DNA from: Edaphochlamys debaryana
Lineage: Eukaryota; Chlorophyta; Chlorophyceae; Chlamydomonadales
Assembly: GCA_016858145.1 (NCBI GenBank)
Contig: JAEHOE010000082.1
Location: forward strand, 62,001-126,000
DNA: 64,000 nucleotides
Direction of reading: 5' to 3'
The position numbers and the translations under genes are program-made. The notes under the pieces were generated by a model, which saw only the letters and a program-made list of their open reading frames with translations, did no database searches and was not told the origin of the DNA. Below, one piece after another: positions 35,698 to 46,357 of the stretch. Numbering within the stretch: the stretch's first letter is position 1; every line of letters starts with the position of its first letter.

Positions 35698-36379
35698 ACG
35701 TTTCCTGAGTTCTATGTTGCCGTCTGTTAGTGTGTAGCGGGCTCGGTATCTCTGTCAAAGCACTTCTTTGACCTTCGACCGGTCTCCCGCCGTGTTCCCA
35801 CGTTACCCCCGCGTAGCCCCGAGCTTGGCCTAGCGCACTCATTCCCCGGCACTCCCGCATCCTGTTTATAACTCGCGAGGAAGTTTTACCTTGACGCTCG
35901 CTTCCCCACAGCAGCTGCAGTGGTCGGCGAGGTTGCGGTGGCGCGCGATGGCGATGGCGCCATGCCCACTTTGTCGGAGCGGGCAAAGGGAGGGTTGTGG
36001 GGTTGTTAGGCGGTAGGCCGCAGCCGAAACGCACCATGTCCACGGAGTCAGGGGTTCAGCCTGCAGGGGCCCGGACCTCCCAAGCCCGGTTATCGCCGTG
36101 TCCAGATGTGCCCGTGCCTGAAGCTGCTGCCCCCCTCCGAGCTGCGGCCGTGGCAGGGGTTAGGGGGTGCTCTGCTGGCCACCCATGGTACCCAAGGCTG
36201 TCACGGTGGTGATGCCTATTGGGCTCAGGGCTGCGTTTCGGCTTGATCAAGGCGACATGGCTGAGGGTCCGCGTTGGACTCCCTGGGGGCCTGTTGATGT
36301 ACGACCTCGAAACCAGCACCTGAGGCTCCATAGTCACATAGACGGTCCCCCTACCCCCTTGAGCCGTAGTATCTAGCAA

Positions 36380-37960
36380 ATGGCCGCTACCGGTGTGACC
36401 GGTGGCGGCCGGCGCGACCGCCCACCTGCGGTCAGAGTCGCCCTTGATCCTAAAATCAAGGGCGCGCTGCCCACAGCGCGCACCAAAGGGCTCCACGCAG
36501 TCTCGGCCACAGCCATCATCACCGGGTACTCCAAATACACGCTCACATCAGACATTTCCAAGCACATGCGCGTCGCGGTTCAGCTAGCGATGAAAGAGAT
36601 AATGCCGGAGAACGGCGAGGCACCGGACCTGGAGACCTTTGGCATGGTCCGCGGAGTGAAACTGGACGGCGCGGGCTTTGGCGGCCCCAACGGAAGGCTG
36701 CCAAGGGTACGTGTAACCCTCGACTACATGATGAGCAGCGATCGGGTGGAGAAACTGAAGGAGAGGCTCGATGAGCGAAGCTACCTGCGGGTGCCCGCGG
36801 TCCCGGGCTTCAAAGAATCCGCATGGCTGGTAAGAGTGAGCAACAGGCCGCTCAAACCGCAGCCCGTCTGGGTGGACGTCAGCGGACTACCGGCGGAGCT
36901 CAGCATGGAGCTGCACTACGCCCTCGTCTGCAACGCTTTGGGCGTGGCTGAGGTCTCGCACGCCCAGCGCTACTATGAGTACAACTCCCAGACGGCGGTA
37001 CTGGACCGCATGCTGGTGACGCTCCCGGCGGACACGCCGCTGCCGGGAGCCCTGCGGGACGGCAAGCCGGGCACCCCCCAGCTGCTGGAGGTGATGGACG
37101 GAGAGGAGGTTGCCTTCAGCCTGCTGGCATCCATCTTCGACGACGAGGCGTACGGCCGCCACAAGGAGGCGGCGGCCACGCGGACGAAGGAGGCGGAGGA
37201 GGCGGTGGCCAAGGCCAAGGCCGCGGCCGCCGAGGCAGTGAAGGCTGCGGCGGAGCAGCAGCGCAAGGCTGCGGCGGAGGAGCAGCAGCGCAAGGCGGCC
37301 GCAGCGGAGCAGCAGCGCAAGGCGGCGGCGGAGGAGCAGCAGCGCAAGGCGGCGGCGGAGGAGGAGCAGCGCAAGGCGGCGGCGGAGGAGCAGCAGCGCA
37401 AGGCGGCGGCGGAGGAGCAGCGGAAGGCGGTGGCGGCGGCGGCCGCGGCCAAGGCGGAGGAGGACGCCAAGGCGGCGCAGGCGCACAAGGCGGCCCAGCT
37501 GCAGAAGGCGCAGGCGCAGGCGCAGCTGCAGCGCGAGCGCGAGCGGAAGGCGGCGCAGGCGGTGGAGGCCCCCACTGCCCCCGCCCCCGCCGGCAGCACG
37601 AGCCAGAGCCCGCAGGGAGGGGTGACGGGGTCCGGCCGGCAGGCCAGCCCTCTGCCGCAACGCGTCGGGGGTGCGAGGGGGCGGCCCGAGTCAGCGGCTG
37701 GCACGCCGGAGGGGCGGCCGCCCAAGAGGCTGACGGCCGACCCGGCACGGGAGTCCGCCGAAGCGGTGGCGGCTCTCGTGATGGAGGAGGGGTCGGAGGA
37801 GGAGGGGGAGATCCGCGGGAGCGGGGCGTCGGGCATGGAGCACGACTCGGAGGCTGGCGGAGAGGGCCTGGCGGGCGGCAGCGACGGCGGCGGCAGCGGC
37901 GGCGGCAGCGGCAGCCCCGCAGCCCTGGCGCCGCCGGGGGCCCACGCCGAGGGCCAGTAA
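36380..37960 (+). CDS. LINE ORF1 protein (526 aa)
   Basis: The first open frame of the retrotransposon starts at ATG 36,380 and stops with TAA followed by ATAAAC. Residues 1-260 look globular (HAVSATAIITGYSKYTL, PVWVDVSGLPAELSM) and may be the nucleic-acid-binding part; I see no zinc knuckle here. Residues about 265-395 are an uninterrupted Ala/Glu/Gln/Arg/Lys helix built from repeats of the type AAAEEQQRKA. That predicts a coiled coil for ORF1p trimer or multimer formation, as in other L1-type ORF1 proteins. The C-terminus (about 400-526) is Pro/Gly/Ser-rich and acidic. Its job in the family is RNA packaging and chaperoning. The frame is intact. Confidence 0.82.
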   Translation: MAATGVTGGGRRDRPPAVRVALDPKIKGALPTARTKGLHAVSATAIITGYSKYTLTSDISKHMRVAVQLAMKEIMPENGEAPDLETFGMVRGVKLDGAGFGGPNGRLPRVRVTLDYMMSSDRVEKLKERLDERSYLRVPAVPGFKESAWLVRVSNRPLKPQPVWVDVSGLPAELSMELHYALVCNALGVAEVSHAQRYYEYNSQTAVLDRMLVTLPADTPLPGALRDGKPGTPQLLEVMDGEEVAFSLLASIFDDEAYGRHKEAAATRTKEAEEAVAKAKAAAAEAVKAAAEQQRKAAAEEQQRKAAAAEQQRKAAAEEQQRKAAAEEEQRKAAAEEQQRKAAAEEQRKAVAAAAAAKAEEDAKAAQAHKAAQLQKAQAQAQLQRERERKAAQAVEAPTAPAPAGSTSQSPQGGVTGSGRQASPLPQRVGGARGRPESAAGTPEGRPPKRLTADPARESAEAVAALVMEEGSEEEGEIRGSGASGMEHDSEAGGEGLAGGSDGGGSGGGSGSPAALAPPGAHAEGQ

Positions 37961-37984
37961 ATAAACATGACCAACGTCTAACGG

Positions 37985-40900
37985 ATGCCGTGGTGGCAGG
38001 CGCGCACAGCTCGGCGCCGGCCAGCCACCAAGCCCAGTGATCCGCTTCGGGTGGGCTCGCTTAACGTACGCGGGCTTACCTCAGGCACTGAGTCCCTGGA
38101 CCAACCGCGCCTGTCGGCGTACCTCAGGCTCTGGGCACAGCAACGGCTAGACGTGGTCTGCCTCCAAGAGACCAGAGTCACAGCGGCTCTGATCTCGGGT
38201 GTGGAAACTCAAATACAAGCATTAAGCAACACTCTGCGGCTGAGTGGCTGGCTGGCCTTCTGGGGGCCAGCGCAGCTGGGGGACAATGGCGGCGCAGCGG
38301 GGGGAACAGCCATCCTGGTGCGCTCGGCGCTGGTCACGTCTGGCGCCCTCCAGGTCGCGGGCGCACACTCAGCGACTGAGGATGGGCGCGCGGTGCGGGT
38401 CCCAGTGCAGTGGGGTGGCCACTCCTTCACACTGCTCAGCACGTACCTGCCGTCAGGACAACCAACACAGCAGCGGCTCTTCATCCAACAGCAGCTAGCA
38501 CCAATAGCCGCCAACGCGGAGACGCATGTGTGGGCCGGGGACTTCAATTTCGTGATGGACCCAGCACTCGACTGCAGCTCTGGCCCTAACAGCCGGCGAG
38601 AGGACACAGCAACGGCGGGGGTCTTCAGCGCCGCCTGCCCAGGGCTTACGGACGCTTTCCGCAGCCTCCACCCAACCGTCCGCAGCTTCACCTTCTTCTA
38701 TCCGTCTGGAGCCTCCCGCCTGGACCGCTTTCACGTCTCCTCCGACCTGGCGGCGAACGTGGCATCGTGCCGCATTGAGTGCGGCAGACCCGCTGACCAC
38801 CGACTTGTGCTGCTACGCCTCTCACCATCCCCCGCCGCCCAGCCCCCGGGCAAAGGGTTGCCGAGGGTCAGGATGCATTTCCTTGACTTCACCGACTTGC
38901 GCGAGAGCTTCTGCGAATGGATTGACTCCCAGCGTGCCTCGATGCCAACGGACAGCCGACAGGTGCTCTCCTGGTGGCCAGCGGTGAAGGCAGGCATTAA
39001 TAGGGAACTGCGGGCGCTCAACCAGATAGCACAGCAGCGCTCCGTCAGCGCTACAGCAGCAGAACAGACAGCCGCACAGTCAGCCGAAGCCGCCATGGCG
39101 GCAGTGGAGGCAGGCGACGAAGCCGCAGCTGCGCAGGCGGTTGCGGCAAGGAGCGCAGCGGCCAGGGCGGCATGCCGGGCCGCAGCACGGGCAGCTCGGA
39201 AGACTCGCCACACCTGGATCCATGCAGGCGAACGACCTTCACCCCTTCTCTCCCGCCTTCTGCGACCACCAGCCGCCTGCCGCCGAATCTGCGCACTCCG
39301 TCGAGCTGACGGGACCCTCACCTCCACCCCCCGCGAGATGGCACACAGCGTAGCCCGCTTCTGGCAGCGAGTCAGCACACCCAGCCCAGTTGACCATACC
39401 GCCCGTGCACAGGTGCTCCAGGCGCTTCGGGAGGCAGCGCTCAACTGCCCTGAGGAGTCAGTCACCAAGATGGGGGAGCCGACGGTGACTGCGACGGAGG
39501 TGGCAGCGGCCATCTCCGCCGCCCCGCAAGGCAAAGCCCCCGGCGCGGACGGCATCCCCATGGAGCTGTACAAGGCATGTAGCGGGCAGTTCTCGAGCAT
39601 CCTAGCAGCCGTGTTCTCAGCGGCAATGGCGGCTGGTACAGCGCCTCGTGGCTTTCTTGACGGTGTGATTTCGTGCTTCTTCAAGTCAGGCGACCCAACC
39701 CAGCCCGCCAACTATAGGCCCATCACGCTGCTGGACACGGACTACCGAACTTTGGCCCGCGTCCTGGCAGCCCGCCTGCAACCAGCCTTCGCCGCCATTA
39801 TCAGCCCCGAGCAGACCGCCTTTCTGTCAGGTCGACGGATTGCTGATAACATCATGCTCATGCAGCTGACACCAGAGCTGCTAAGAGTGGTAGGTGAGGA
39901 GGGGCTCATGGCCTTCCTAGATTTCCACAAGGCGTACGACACGCTGGACCGGGGCTTCCTGTTTGAGTGCCTGGAAGCGCTGGGGGTTGGCAATGGCTTC
40001 CTGGCGTGGGTGCGGCTTCTGCACCAGGGCACAAGATCCGCGGCCCTAGTCAACGGCGACGTATCAGGTCACCTGGAGATAACAGCAGGGGTACGGCAAG
40101 GCTGCCCATTAGCGCCGCTGCTCTACCTGGCGGCCGCTCAAGCGCTACTATCGTGGCTTGCTAAACAGGGATTCCAGATTGCTCTCTCACCCAACGGCCG
40201 CCAGCTTGTCCTCCGAGCTTCCCAATACGCAGACGACTACACGCAATTCTTGCGACCCAACACAGCCGCCGCTTTCGCTGCAGCCATGGAGACCTTTGCG
40301 CAAGGAAGTGGACAACGCCTGAACGCCAGCAAGTCGGAGCTGCTCCCCGTCGGCCTGATCCCACCGCCTGCGCCGCTGCCCGCGCCGCTGCCCGGCCCAC
40401 CGCCCGCGCCGCCGCACGGCCCGCCGCCCGCACCGGCGCTGGACCCACCACCAGATCCACCGCCCACGCTGCCGCCTGGCCTGCCGCCCGCGCCGCCGCC
40501 TGGCCTGCTGCCAGCGCCGCCGCCTGGCCTGCCGCCCGCGCCGCCGCCTGGCCCGCCGCCCGCGCCGCCGCCTGGCCTGCCGCCCGCGCCGCCGCCTGGC
40601 CTGCTGCCCGCGCCGCCGCCTGGCCTGCCGCCCGCGCCGCCGCCTGGCCTGCCGCCCGCGCCGCCGCCTGGCCCGCCGCCCGCGCCGCCGCCTGGCCTGC
40701 CGCCCGCGCCGCCGCCTGGCCTGCCGCCCGCGCCGCCGCCTGGCCTGCCGCCCGCGCCGCCGCCTGGCCTGCCGCCCGCGCCGCCGCCTGAGCCGCCGCC
40801 CGGCCCGCCGCCCGCACCGCCACCCCCTGATACCTCACTGCGAACCGTCGTGAAGGCCAAGACCCTGGGGGTAACAGTCGCCAACACCGCCGCCCTGTGC

Positions 40901-42692
40901 AAGCCGGCCATCGCCCTGGATGGAGTCTACTCGGCTCTAACCAAGCTGGTGTCCCTGAATCTTTCAGCCTTTGGGAGAGCGTCGACGGCCTCTGGCTACG
41001 CAATCTCCAAGGTCCTGTACCACCTGGAATTCGCTTTCCCCCCCCCCGCCCGAGCTGCAGCGACTCTGCAGCACGGTCGCAGCCATGGTGGACCGCAGCA
41101 TGACGCCGGCGGCACACGCCAGTAACCCACACGCTCGCCTGCCGGGGATAGGCTACAAGGCGATGTGCGTCCCCCCGGAGGACGGAGGACTCGGCCTCCT
41201 CCCGGTGGTAGAACACGTACGGGCCCGACAAGCGGTGCTGGCGACACGCTGCGTGCTGGGCAGCTGCCCGAACCTCCTCCGCTTCAGGCCAGTGTGGCCG
41301 ACGGTCGCAATGGAGCTCCTCCGACGAACGCACCCGGCCGTACACCCCCTCTGCCTCTTCACAGCCCAGCGGGCAGGCCCCAACGCCGCCACCAAGGTGC
41401 TGGGGACCACGGCAAACAGCCCCTGCCCGACGCTGAACATGATAACGGGGGCACTCCTCCATCTCCCCCGGGTTGAGTTGATCAAGAGCCCCGCGGTGGG
41501 GCCGTGGGTACACAGCGCGCCAGTATGGGGAAATCCGGCCCTCAGACCCGCAGCAGCAGGCCGTGGGGGGCTGGAAAGCATGTATGCGGACCTGATGGGT
41601 ATCCATGAATTGAGGACTGTTGGCCAACTAGTAAGAGCCTATAGGGCAGGGGCGGGAGCAAGGGCGGGGCTCAGTGGAGCCCAGGGGGGCAGGCTGCCAC
41701 CGATGGCTAGGAGCGAGTGCTCAAGGAAGGTGAAAGAGAACATCGTAGTTGGTCTGTGGGGACTAGGGGGGTATGAGTCTCTACCCGCAGCGCTACGCAA
41801 TGGCCCTGCGCTCCTAGGGAGGATCGATAGCTTGATGGGCCATATTCCCGTACCGTGGGTGCAAGCAGCAACGGAGGTGGAAGAGAACCCGGACTTGGCC
41901 TGCCCAGAGGAGGAGGCATGGAAAGAACTCTTGGGATGCATAGGTTGGCGTGCCGGACAGACGCTTGTGCCAGCGGCTAGGTTGTCGGTGAGCCTTGCCA
42001 CGGCCCTGCAGATGGAGCCCGCTTTCGAGTATGTGAAAGGCAAGCATTTGAATTTTGTGGCAGAGGCGCTGAGTGGTGGGGTAGGGGACGAGTCAGACCT
42101 GTTGGACCTACAAGCCACCTTGCGCAGGCTGTGGGCCCTGCGCTGGGAGAACGTGTGGAAGGAAGCTTTCTGGCGCTTGGCGCTCAACGGCTTTACTGGC
42201 TTTTCGGCACATGAAGGAACGGCCACGTGCCCATGTGAGATTGCGATGCACGGAGGGGACAGATTGCACCACTTTTGGAAATGCTACTTGGCTGAGGGCC
42301 TGGTTGATGAGATGTGCGCGTGTCTAGGGGGCGAGCAGGGCATGCCATGGACCTGGCCACTTCGCCGGTTCAATCTTTGGCTGGCTCGACCAACGGAGGG
42401 AGTTGACCAGAGAGTGTGGGATGTGGTGTGTCTTGCAGCCACGACAGCCATGGAGAAGGGACGCCGATATCTATACGCGACAAGGGAGAATGGGAATCGC
42501 CTCGGGTTGCTGAACCGTGGACGTGTGTTGGTGTCAGCTGAGTTTTGGGGAGCGCTTCACTCTTTTGCTGCGCTCAGGCCACCAAGTGGCTGGGAGACAA
42601 TACCGGCGGACCACCCTTTCCTGCGAGTCTCAGGTGGCAGATTGACTGTGCAGGAGCCCCCAGGCGTCCTGGCCTTGATTGACGATGATTAA
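37985..42692 (+). pseudogene. LINE ORF2: APE endonuclease-reverse transcriptase, broken by one frameshift
   Basis: The frame runs from ATG 37,985. The endonuclease shows SLNVRGL (about residue 20), CLQETR (about 60), GDFNFVMD (about 185) and PADHRLVLLRL (about 265), the conserved metal and DNA contacts of APE nucleases. An Ala-rich linker follows. The reverse transcriptase shows KAPGADGIPMELYK, GRRIADNIMLMQ, AFLDFHKAYDTLDR and the YADD catalytic box (about residue 747). A proline repeat of more than 150 residues then precedes KTLGVTV. At the C run 41,038-41,047 the frame slips by +1 and the protein continues in another frame to 42,692 (GGLGLLPVVEHVRARQ; TCPCEIAMHGGDRLHHFWKC, a Cys/His cluster typical of LINE tails). 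With one C fewer the ORF would be continuous, so a recent mutation or a sequencing error is equally possible. Confidence 0.85.
40478..40789 (+). repeat. 24-bp coding minisatellite (13 units) inside the LINE reverse transcriptase
   Basis: Thirteen in-frame 24-bp units encode GLPPAPPP with variants GLLPAPPP and GPPPAPPP. Degenerate Pro-rich sequence flanks them from about 40,360 to 40,835. The array lies after the YADD box and the SKSELLPVG motif and before KTLGVTV, between RT motifs D and E. Confidence 0.9.
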
Positions 42693-42774
42693 AGGCACAG
42701 CGGAATTAGTGGAATAGTACTGAGGGGGGCTCTACGGGCCCGGCCCTAGCAACGTGGTGTGACGACCGAAAGTC

Positions 42775-42787
42775 AGTCACGTTGCGT
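42775..42787 (+). repeat. Candidate target-site duplication, right copy
   Basis: AGTCACGTTGCGT follows the LINE 3' tail and matches 35,685-35,697 at 12 of 13 positions. Confidence 0.55.
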
Positions 42788-43108
42788 GGGTGTCGGTGTG
42801 CAGGTGGCACACCCAGTAGGTGGCGCTTTCGCTCAACCCCTCCCCTTCTGGAGGCGGTTCCTGCTGTAACCATCGCATCCTCGAAACGTACAGTGTACCG
42901 GTACGAAGCAATTGGGTGCAGGATGGCTTGATCCCCCTTAGGCCCCCCTTAATACTTGAATCAACTGCCTGCCTTGACCATGTTCTCAACGAGTCCCACT
43001 GCTTTACGCTTACAACCCTCCCGGAATGCGACCCACCCACTACTCCTAGCTTGCAGCTCCTCCTGAGCGTTCCCACGCACTCCTCTGGCCTTACGCACCT
43101 CAAGGCAC

Positions 43109-43981
43109 CTATCCGCCCGCCATGCTGCCCTCCTCCCGTGCGGTCCATGGTGCGCCACTGCAGACCGCCAGCTTGGGCAGGGGGATCCTGCATCCATGTA
43201 AGGAATGGGCAGCAGCGAGACGGCGTAACGGTGCTGAGCTTCAGCATTGCCGGTGCCAACGGCGAGAGGTCTAAAGCCACGCGTGCCCAACCATCGCCCA
43301 ACCAGGCAACCACTCACAGAACTTCCAGCTGATGCACAGCAGGTCCACGTAGGACCTCTTGGAGCCCCCGAACGAGAGGTAGCGCCAGGTCCACTCCGCC
43401 TTCATGCCGGTGCCCACCAGCTGGCGGCGCAGCTCCTCCAGCACCGCCTGGCGGACGGCCGGCAGCAGCCCGGTGGGCTCCTCTGCGGGGAAGTAGCGGT
43501 CGAAGGAGATGCCGTTCTCCTCCGCAGCGGACCTGATGGGCGGGCATTGAAGGGTGTCGCCAGGAAGCAAGGGTTCAGTACACAAAGCGGTAGCTGAGGG
43601 CCGCCGGTAGGGAGGGGTTGTAGCCCCCGGCTGCGTTAGCTGCGTGCTGAACTCAGCAGAGGCTTACTCATAGTCCAGGTCATGCAGACTGCGTTCCTTA
43701 ACGCCCTCCAGCATCCACACAAAGGGGGTGAACCCCGGATTGTCGACGACCAGGAAGTAGGCCTCACTGTGCGTGTGCACGTGCCTCACGGCACGCTTCT
43801 GCAGCAGGCCGGCCACGGCAGCGGCCACCTTGCGGGGCCGGTGCTCGTGTGCGGCCATAACGGCTGAGCGGAAGGCGGCAAACGGCGAGGGCTGGGCTGC
43901 GGTGAGGCTGCCGGCGGGGACAATAGCGCCCGAGGGCAGCGGCTCCTCGACGCAGGGGTAGGACTGCTTGAAGTAGGCCAT
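43109..43981 (-). CDS. Unrecognised small protein (about 203 aa, start and last exon uncertain)
   Basis: Two confident exons are 43,668-43,981 (from MAYFKQSYPC to HDLDYE) and 43,314-43,532 (SAAEENGISFDRYFP to CISWKFCE). They have a GTAAGC donor, a CATCAG acceptor and compatible phases. A third piece at 43,109-43,187 (IPLPKLAVCSG) continues in phase and stops at TAG, so I include it tentatively. I recognise no family. Visible features are FAAFRSAVMAAHEHRP, a His-rich VRHVHTHSEAYFLVVD, GFTPFVWMLEG, and a well-ordered second exon, all suggesting a globular, non-membrane protein. The frame stays open upstream of the ATG, so an earlier exon is possible. It sits just beyond the LINE 3' end on the opposite strand. 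Confidence 0.5.
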
Positions 43982-44862
43982 GTATAGCGAGAGCTTGGCG
44001 GCAGGGGTAGCGGGAGCGAGGCGTTAGGGTTGACAAGTTGAGGCTGCTCACGGGTCCCCCTCGCACTCTCGCGGGTTGATTATAGACAACGGGGCGTAGT
44101 GCCGCGGTGACTGGCGTCGCATTATGTTGGCCGTCGCAAAACTGCCTGTGCCTCTCGCGGGTCGTGGACGGCGTTGGTGTCGCAGCAAGGGCTCACGGTT
44201 ACAAGCGCAAGGGCACAAGGGCATCAGCCGTGCACTCCCATATATATATCCCTTGCTCCGATACCGTAATGCTGCACCTGTATGGGTACACGCGCATCTG
44301 TGGGCAAACTTTGATGTGGCATGGCCAGCGGCTGGCCACGTGGGGCCAGGCACGTCAGGGCCCGACCCGGTGGCCCAGCGCCCAGCCCTTGCTTGAACCC
44401 CAATCGCCGTTTCCCCCGCCTGCTCTCCGCCCAGCGCCAGCCCACTAAGTCCTTGGCGCGACTGCGTGCGCCGCTGTACAGCCGAACCCCTTGCTTGCCT
44501 CAGGTATGGGCAGATGCTTCCCCCTCCCCCCCCGCCCCGCCCTTGCGCCGATACCCGTATGCTGCACCACCCGCCAGCCACCAGCATGCTCCCCCCACCC
44601 CGTTGCACCCGACATCACGCGCATATGCTGCTCCCATCAGTTAGACCCTACCATGCCCCGTGTCACCGACGGCCTCTCCTACCGCGTCTGCTACTGCCGC
44701 AGTGCCCCTTGTGGCTTGCCGCCCTCAAGGCGGCGCCCTCAACCCACATGTCCACCTCAACGCCCGTTCGAGCAGGCGTGCTCCAGCGCTCCATTGCTCC
44801 CCATCCACGTCACCGCTCCGCTCCCTCTCCGCTGCCATGACCGCTGTTGACGTGGGCCCTCT
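43982..44862. other. Spacer: R-SNARE 3' UTR and upstream side of the small gene
   Basis: No gene is supported. Pyrimidine-rich open frames at 44,300-44,860 are compositional. A minus-strand TGTAA at 44,199-44,203 is a candidate end for the R-SNARE transcript. Confidence 0.5.
44199..44203 (-). terminator. Polyadenylation signal TGTAA of the second R-SNARE gene
   Basis: TGTAA on the minus strand about 660 bases past the stop at 44,863. The distance is within the long 3' UTRs common in these algae. Confidence 0.4.
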
Positions 44863-46357
44863 CTATTTGAGGCAGTTGCCCCCCGAGAAGCACACGAGCA
44901 GGAAGATGACCACGGCCAGCAGGATGACGGCGAAGGCCACCACGATCTTCATCTTGCAGTTCTGCCACCACATCTTGCGACGCAGCGTGCGGCCCGTCCG
45001 CTGGAAGCGATCAGCCTGGTGGGGGAAGCGTGCAAGCGACCGGCTCAGGTGCTGGGCCTCAATGACCACCTGGACTCCTCCCGTGTCCCCTGCTCGAAGG
45101 TGGGCCAAGCCAGCGCCCCTGGCCCGGACGTCACCCCCAACCCGCGGGCGTCGACGCTCCGCCACACCCCCGGCCCCCAGCCCTCCTGGCCCCTGCACCC
45201 ACCTCGTTCATGAGGTTCTCCGTCTTGTCCGTGAGCAGCTCCAGCTTCTCCCCGCGCGCCAGCACCTTCTCAATGTTCTCCGTCATGATGCCCTTCACCT
45301 CGTCCACCTGGGGGGGCCAGACAGGGAGGGGAAGGGTCAGATGGTGAGGCGCTCGAGCAGTCCCAAGGCAGAGCCCGTCTTCCTCGTGCCGGGCATGTCC
45401 GCACCCGGGTCTACTGAACGGAGGCAGTCCGTGGCCCCTCGCCCCCGCCCGGCCCCCTCCACCCCCCCCACCTTCTTCTGCACGGACGCCACCTTGGAGT
45501 ACTCCTCGGGGTACTGCGTGGCGTGCTCCATCATCTGCTTGAGCTGCTTGCTGCGGGGGGGGAGGGGGGGTAAGGAAGAACAGAGAAACAATGGTCGGAC
45601 GGAAACGGCACGTGGCAGCGGATGCAAGTGCGCGACAATGGCTGATCAGGCTTCTCGTCCCCGCCTACAATCCGGACAGGGGCACGCCGACCTTGCCCCA
45701 GTGGCGGGGCCTGCGGCCGCAGCACCCTCCGTCGTGCTCACCCGAAGGACGAGTTGAGGGCGCCCTCCTTGGCGGCACCCGGCACCTGAACCTTCTCCGC
45801 AAACTTCATGGTAAACTCCGAGGCCATCTTGTCAAGGAAGGCCGAGGGGATGGCCCTCCCGTACGCCTCATCCGCCACGACCAGGTATGCTGAGTCACGC
45901 GTTGGGCGAACGGGGTTGCAGAGCAGTCAGCGGGCCCAACAGGCACAGCAGGAATGCAGGGCGACGCAAGCAGGAAGGATGACAGAGGGGTGGTGATGGG
46001 GCTTTCAGGCTCGCGTGGGCAGGGGGTTGGCGAGGCTTGCAGAGCCGGTGGGGTGGCAACCCGGAGCGTGGGAAAGCGGTGGCAACTGCCACCCCTCCAC
46101 CCCAACCGTGGTAGGAGCCTCCCCAGCTCCCCTACCGCGCCCGTCCGCGGTTCCCGCGATCCCATGATGCACTCACTGAAGCCGCCGCGGTTCAGGAAGT
46201 TGAACGTGTGCCCATCAACGTTGAAGGTGAATTTGCCCTCGTTCTTCCCTGCCTTCTCGAGGTAGTCTTTGGCCACCGCGCCAAAGTTGCCTGAAAAGGC
46301 TGCATACTCTGCTAGCGTGATGGTCCCCTGGCTAACGCAGGAGTAAATGAGTGGCAT
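44863..46357 (-). CDS. Longin R-SNARE, VAMP7-like (221 aa)
   Basis: Five exons join in phase: 46,177-46,357; 45,742-45,889; 45,472-45,550; 45,203-45,307; 44,863-45,015. The longin domain shows [31 protein letters not shown] and [10 protein letters not shown]. The SNARE helix ([20 protein letters not shown], then [10 protein letters not shown]) carries the zero-layer Arg, and KMWWQNCK precedes the anchor [18 protein letters not shown]. It matches plant/algal VAMP71/72-type proteins of about 220 residues, which drive vesicle fusion on endosomal, vacuolar and plasma membranes. Exon count and intron phases are the same as in the paralogue at 28,887-30,923. This copy keeps the consensus residues better, so it is probably the main functional one. 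Confidence 0.94.

Larger units (their letters stand above)
35698..42774 (+). mobile_element. L1-like non-LTR retrotransposon (LINE), near full length
   Basis: About 7.1 kb bounded by a 13-bp near-perfect direct repeat. It has a 5' UTR of about 680 bp, ORF1 (36,380-37,960), a 24-bp gap, and ORF2 (37,985-42,692) with an APE-type endonuclease, a reverse transcriptase and a C-terminal Cys/His segment. A short 3' tail of about 80 bp has no clear poly-A. This organisation belongs to the L1 clade known from Chlamydomonas genomes. The only evident inactivating lesion is one extra C in a C run in ORF2. The element points away from the surrounding minus-strand genes. The borders are inferred from the direct repeat and could be off by tens of bases. 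Confidence 0.8.

Noticed and set aside
36887..37974. Long minus-strand open frames opposite LINE ORF1
   Set aside because: They mirror the AAAEEQQRK repeats and overlap one another in several frames; shadows of the real ORF1.
40478..40789. CRISPR-like array
   Set aside because: Units are contiguous without spacers and keep a reading frame; it is a coding minisatellite in a eukaryotic LINE.
41038..41047. Programmed ribosomal frameshift in LINE ORF2
   Set aside because: The slip is in a simple C run inside the post-RT region, where no gag-pol type switch is expected; mutation or sequencing error is simpler.
40161..41627. A 488-codon minus-strand open frame rich in RAAGQAAA repeats
   Set aside because: It is the exact antisense of the LINE proline minisatellite and RT region. 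Its composition is only the mirror of GLPPAPPP codons, and it has no family match.
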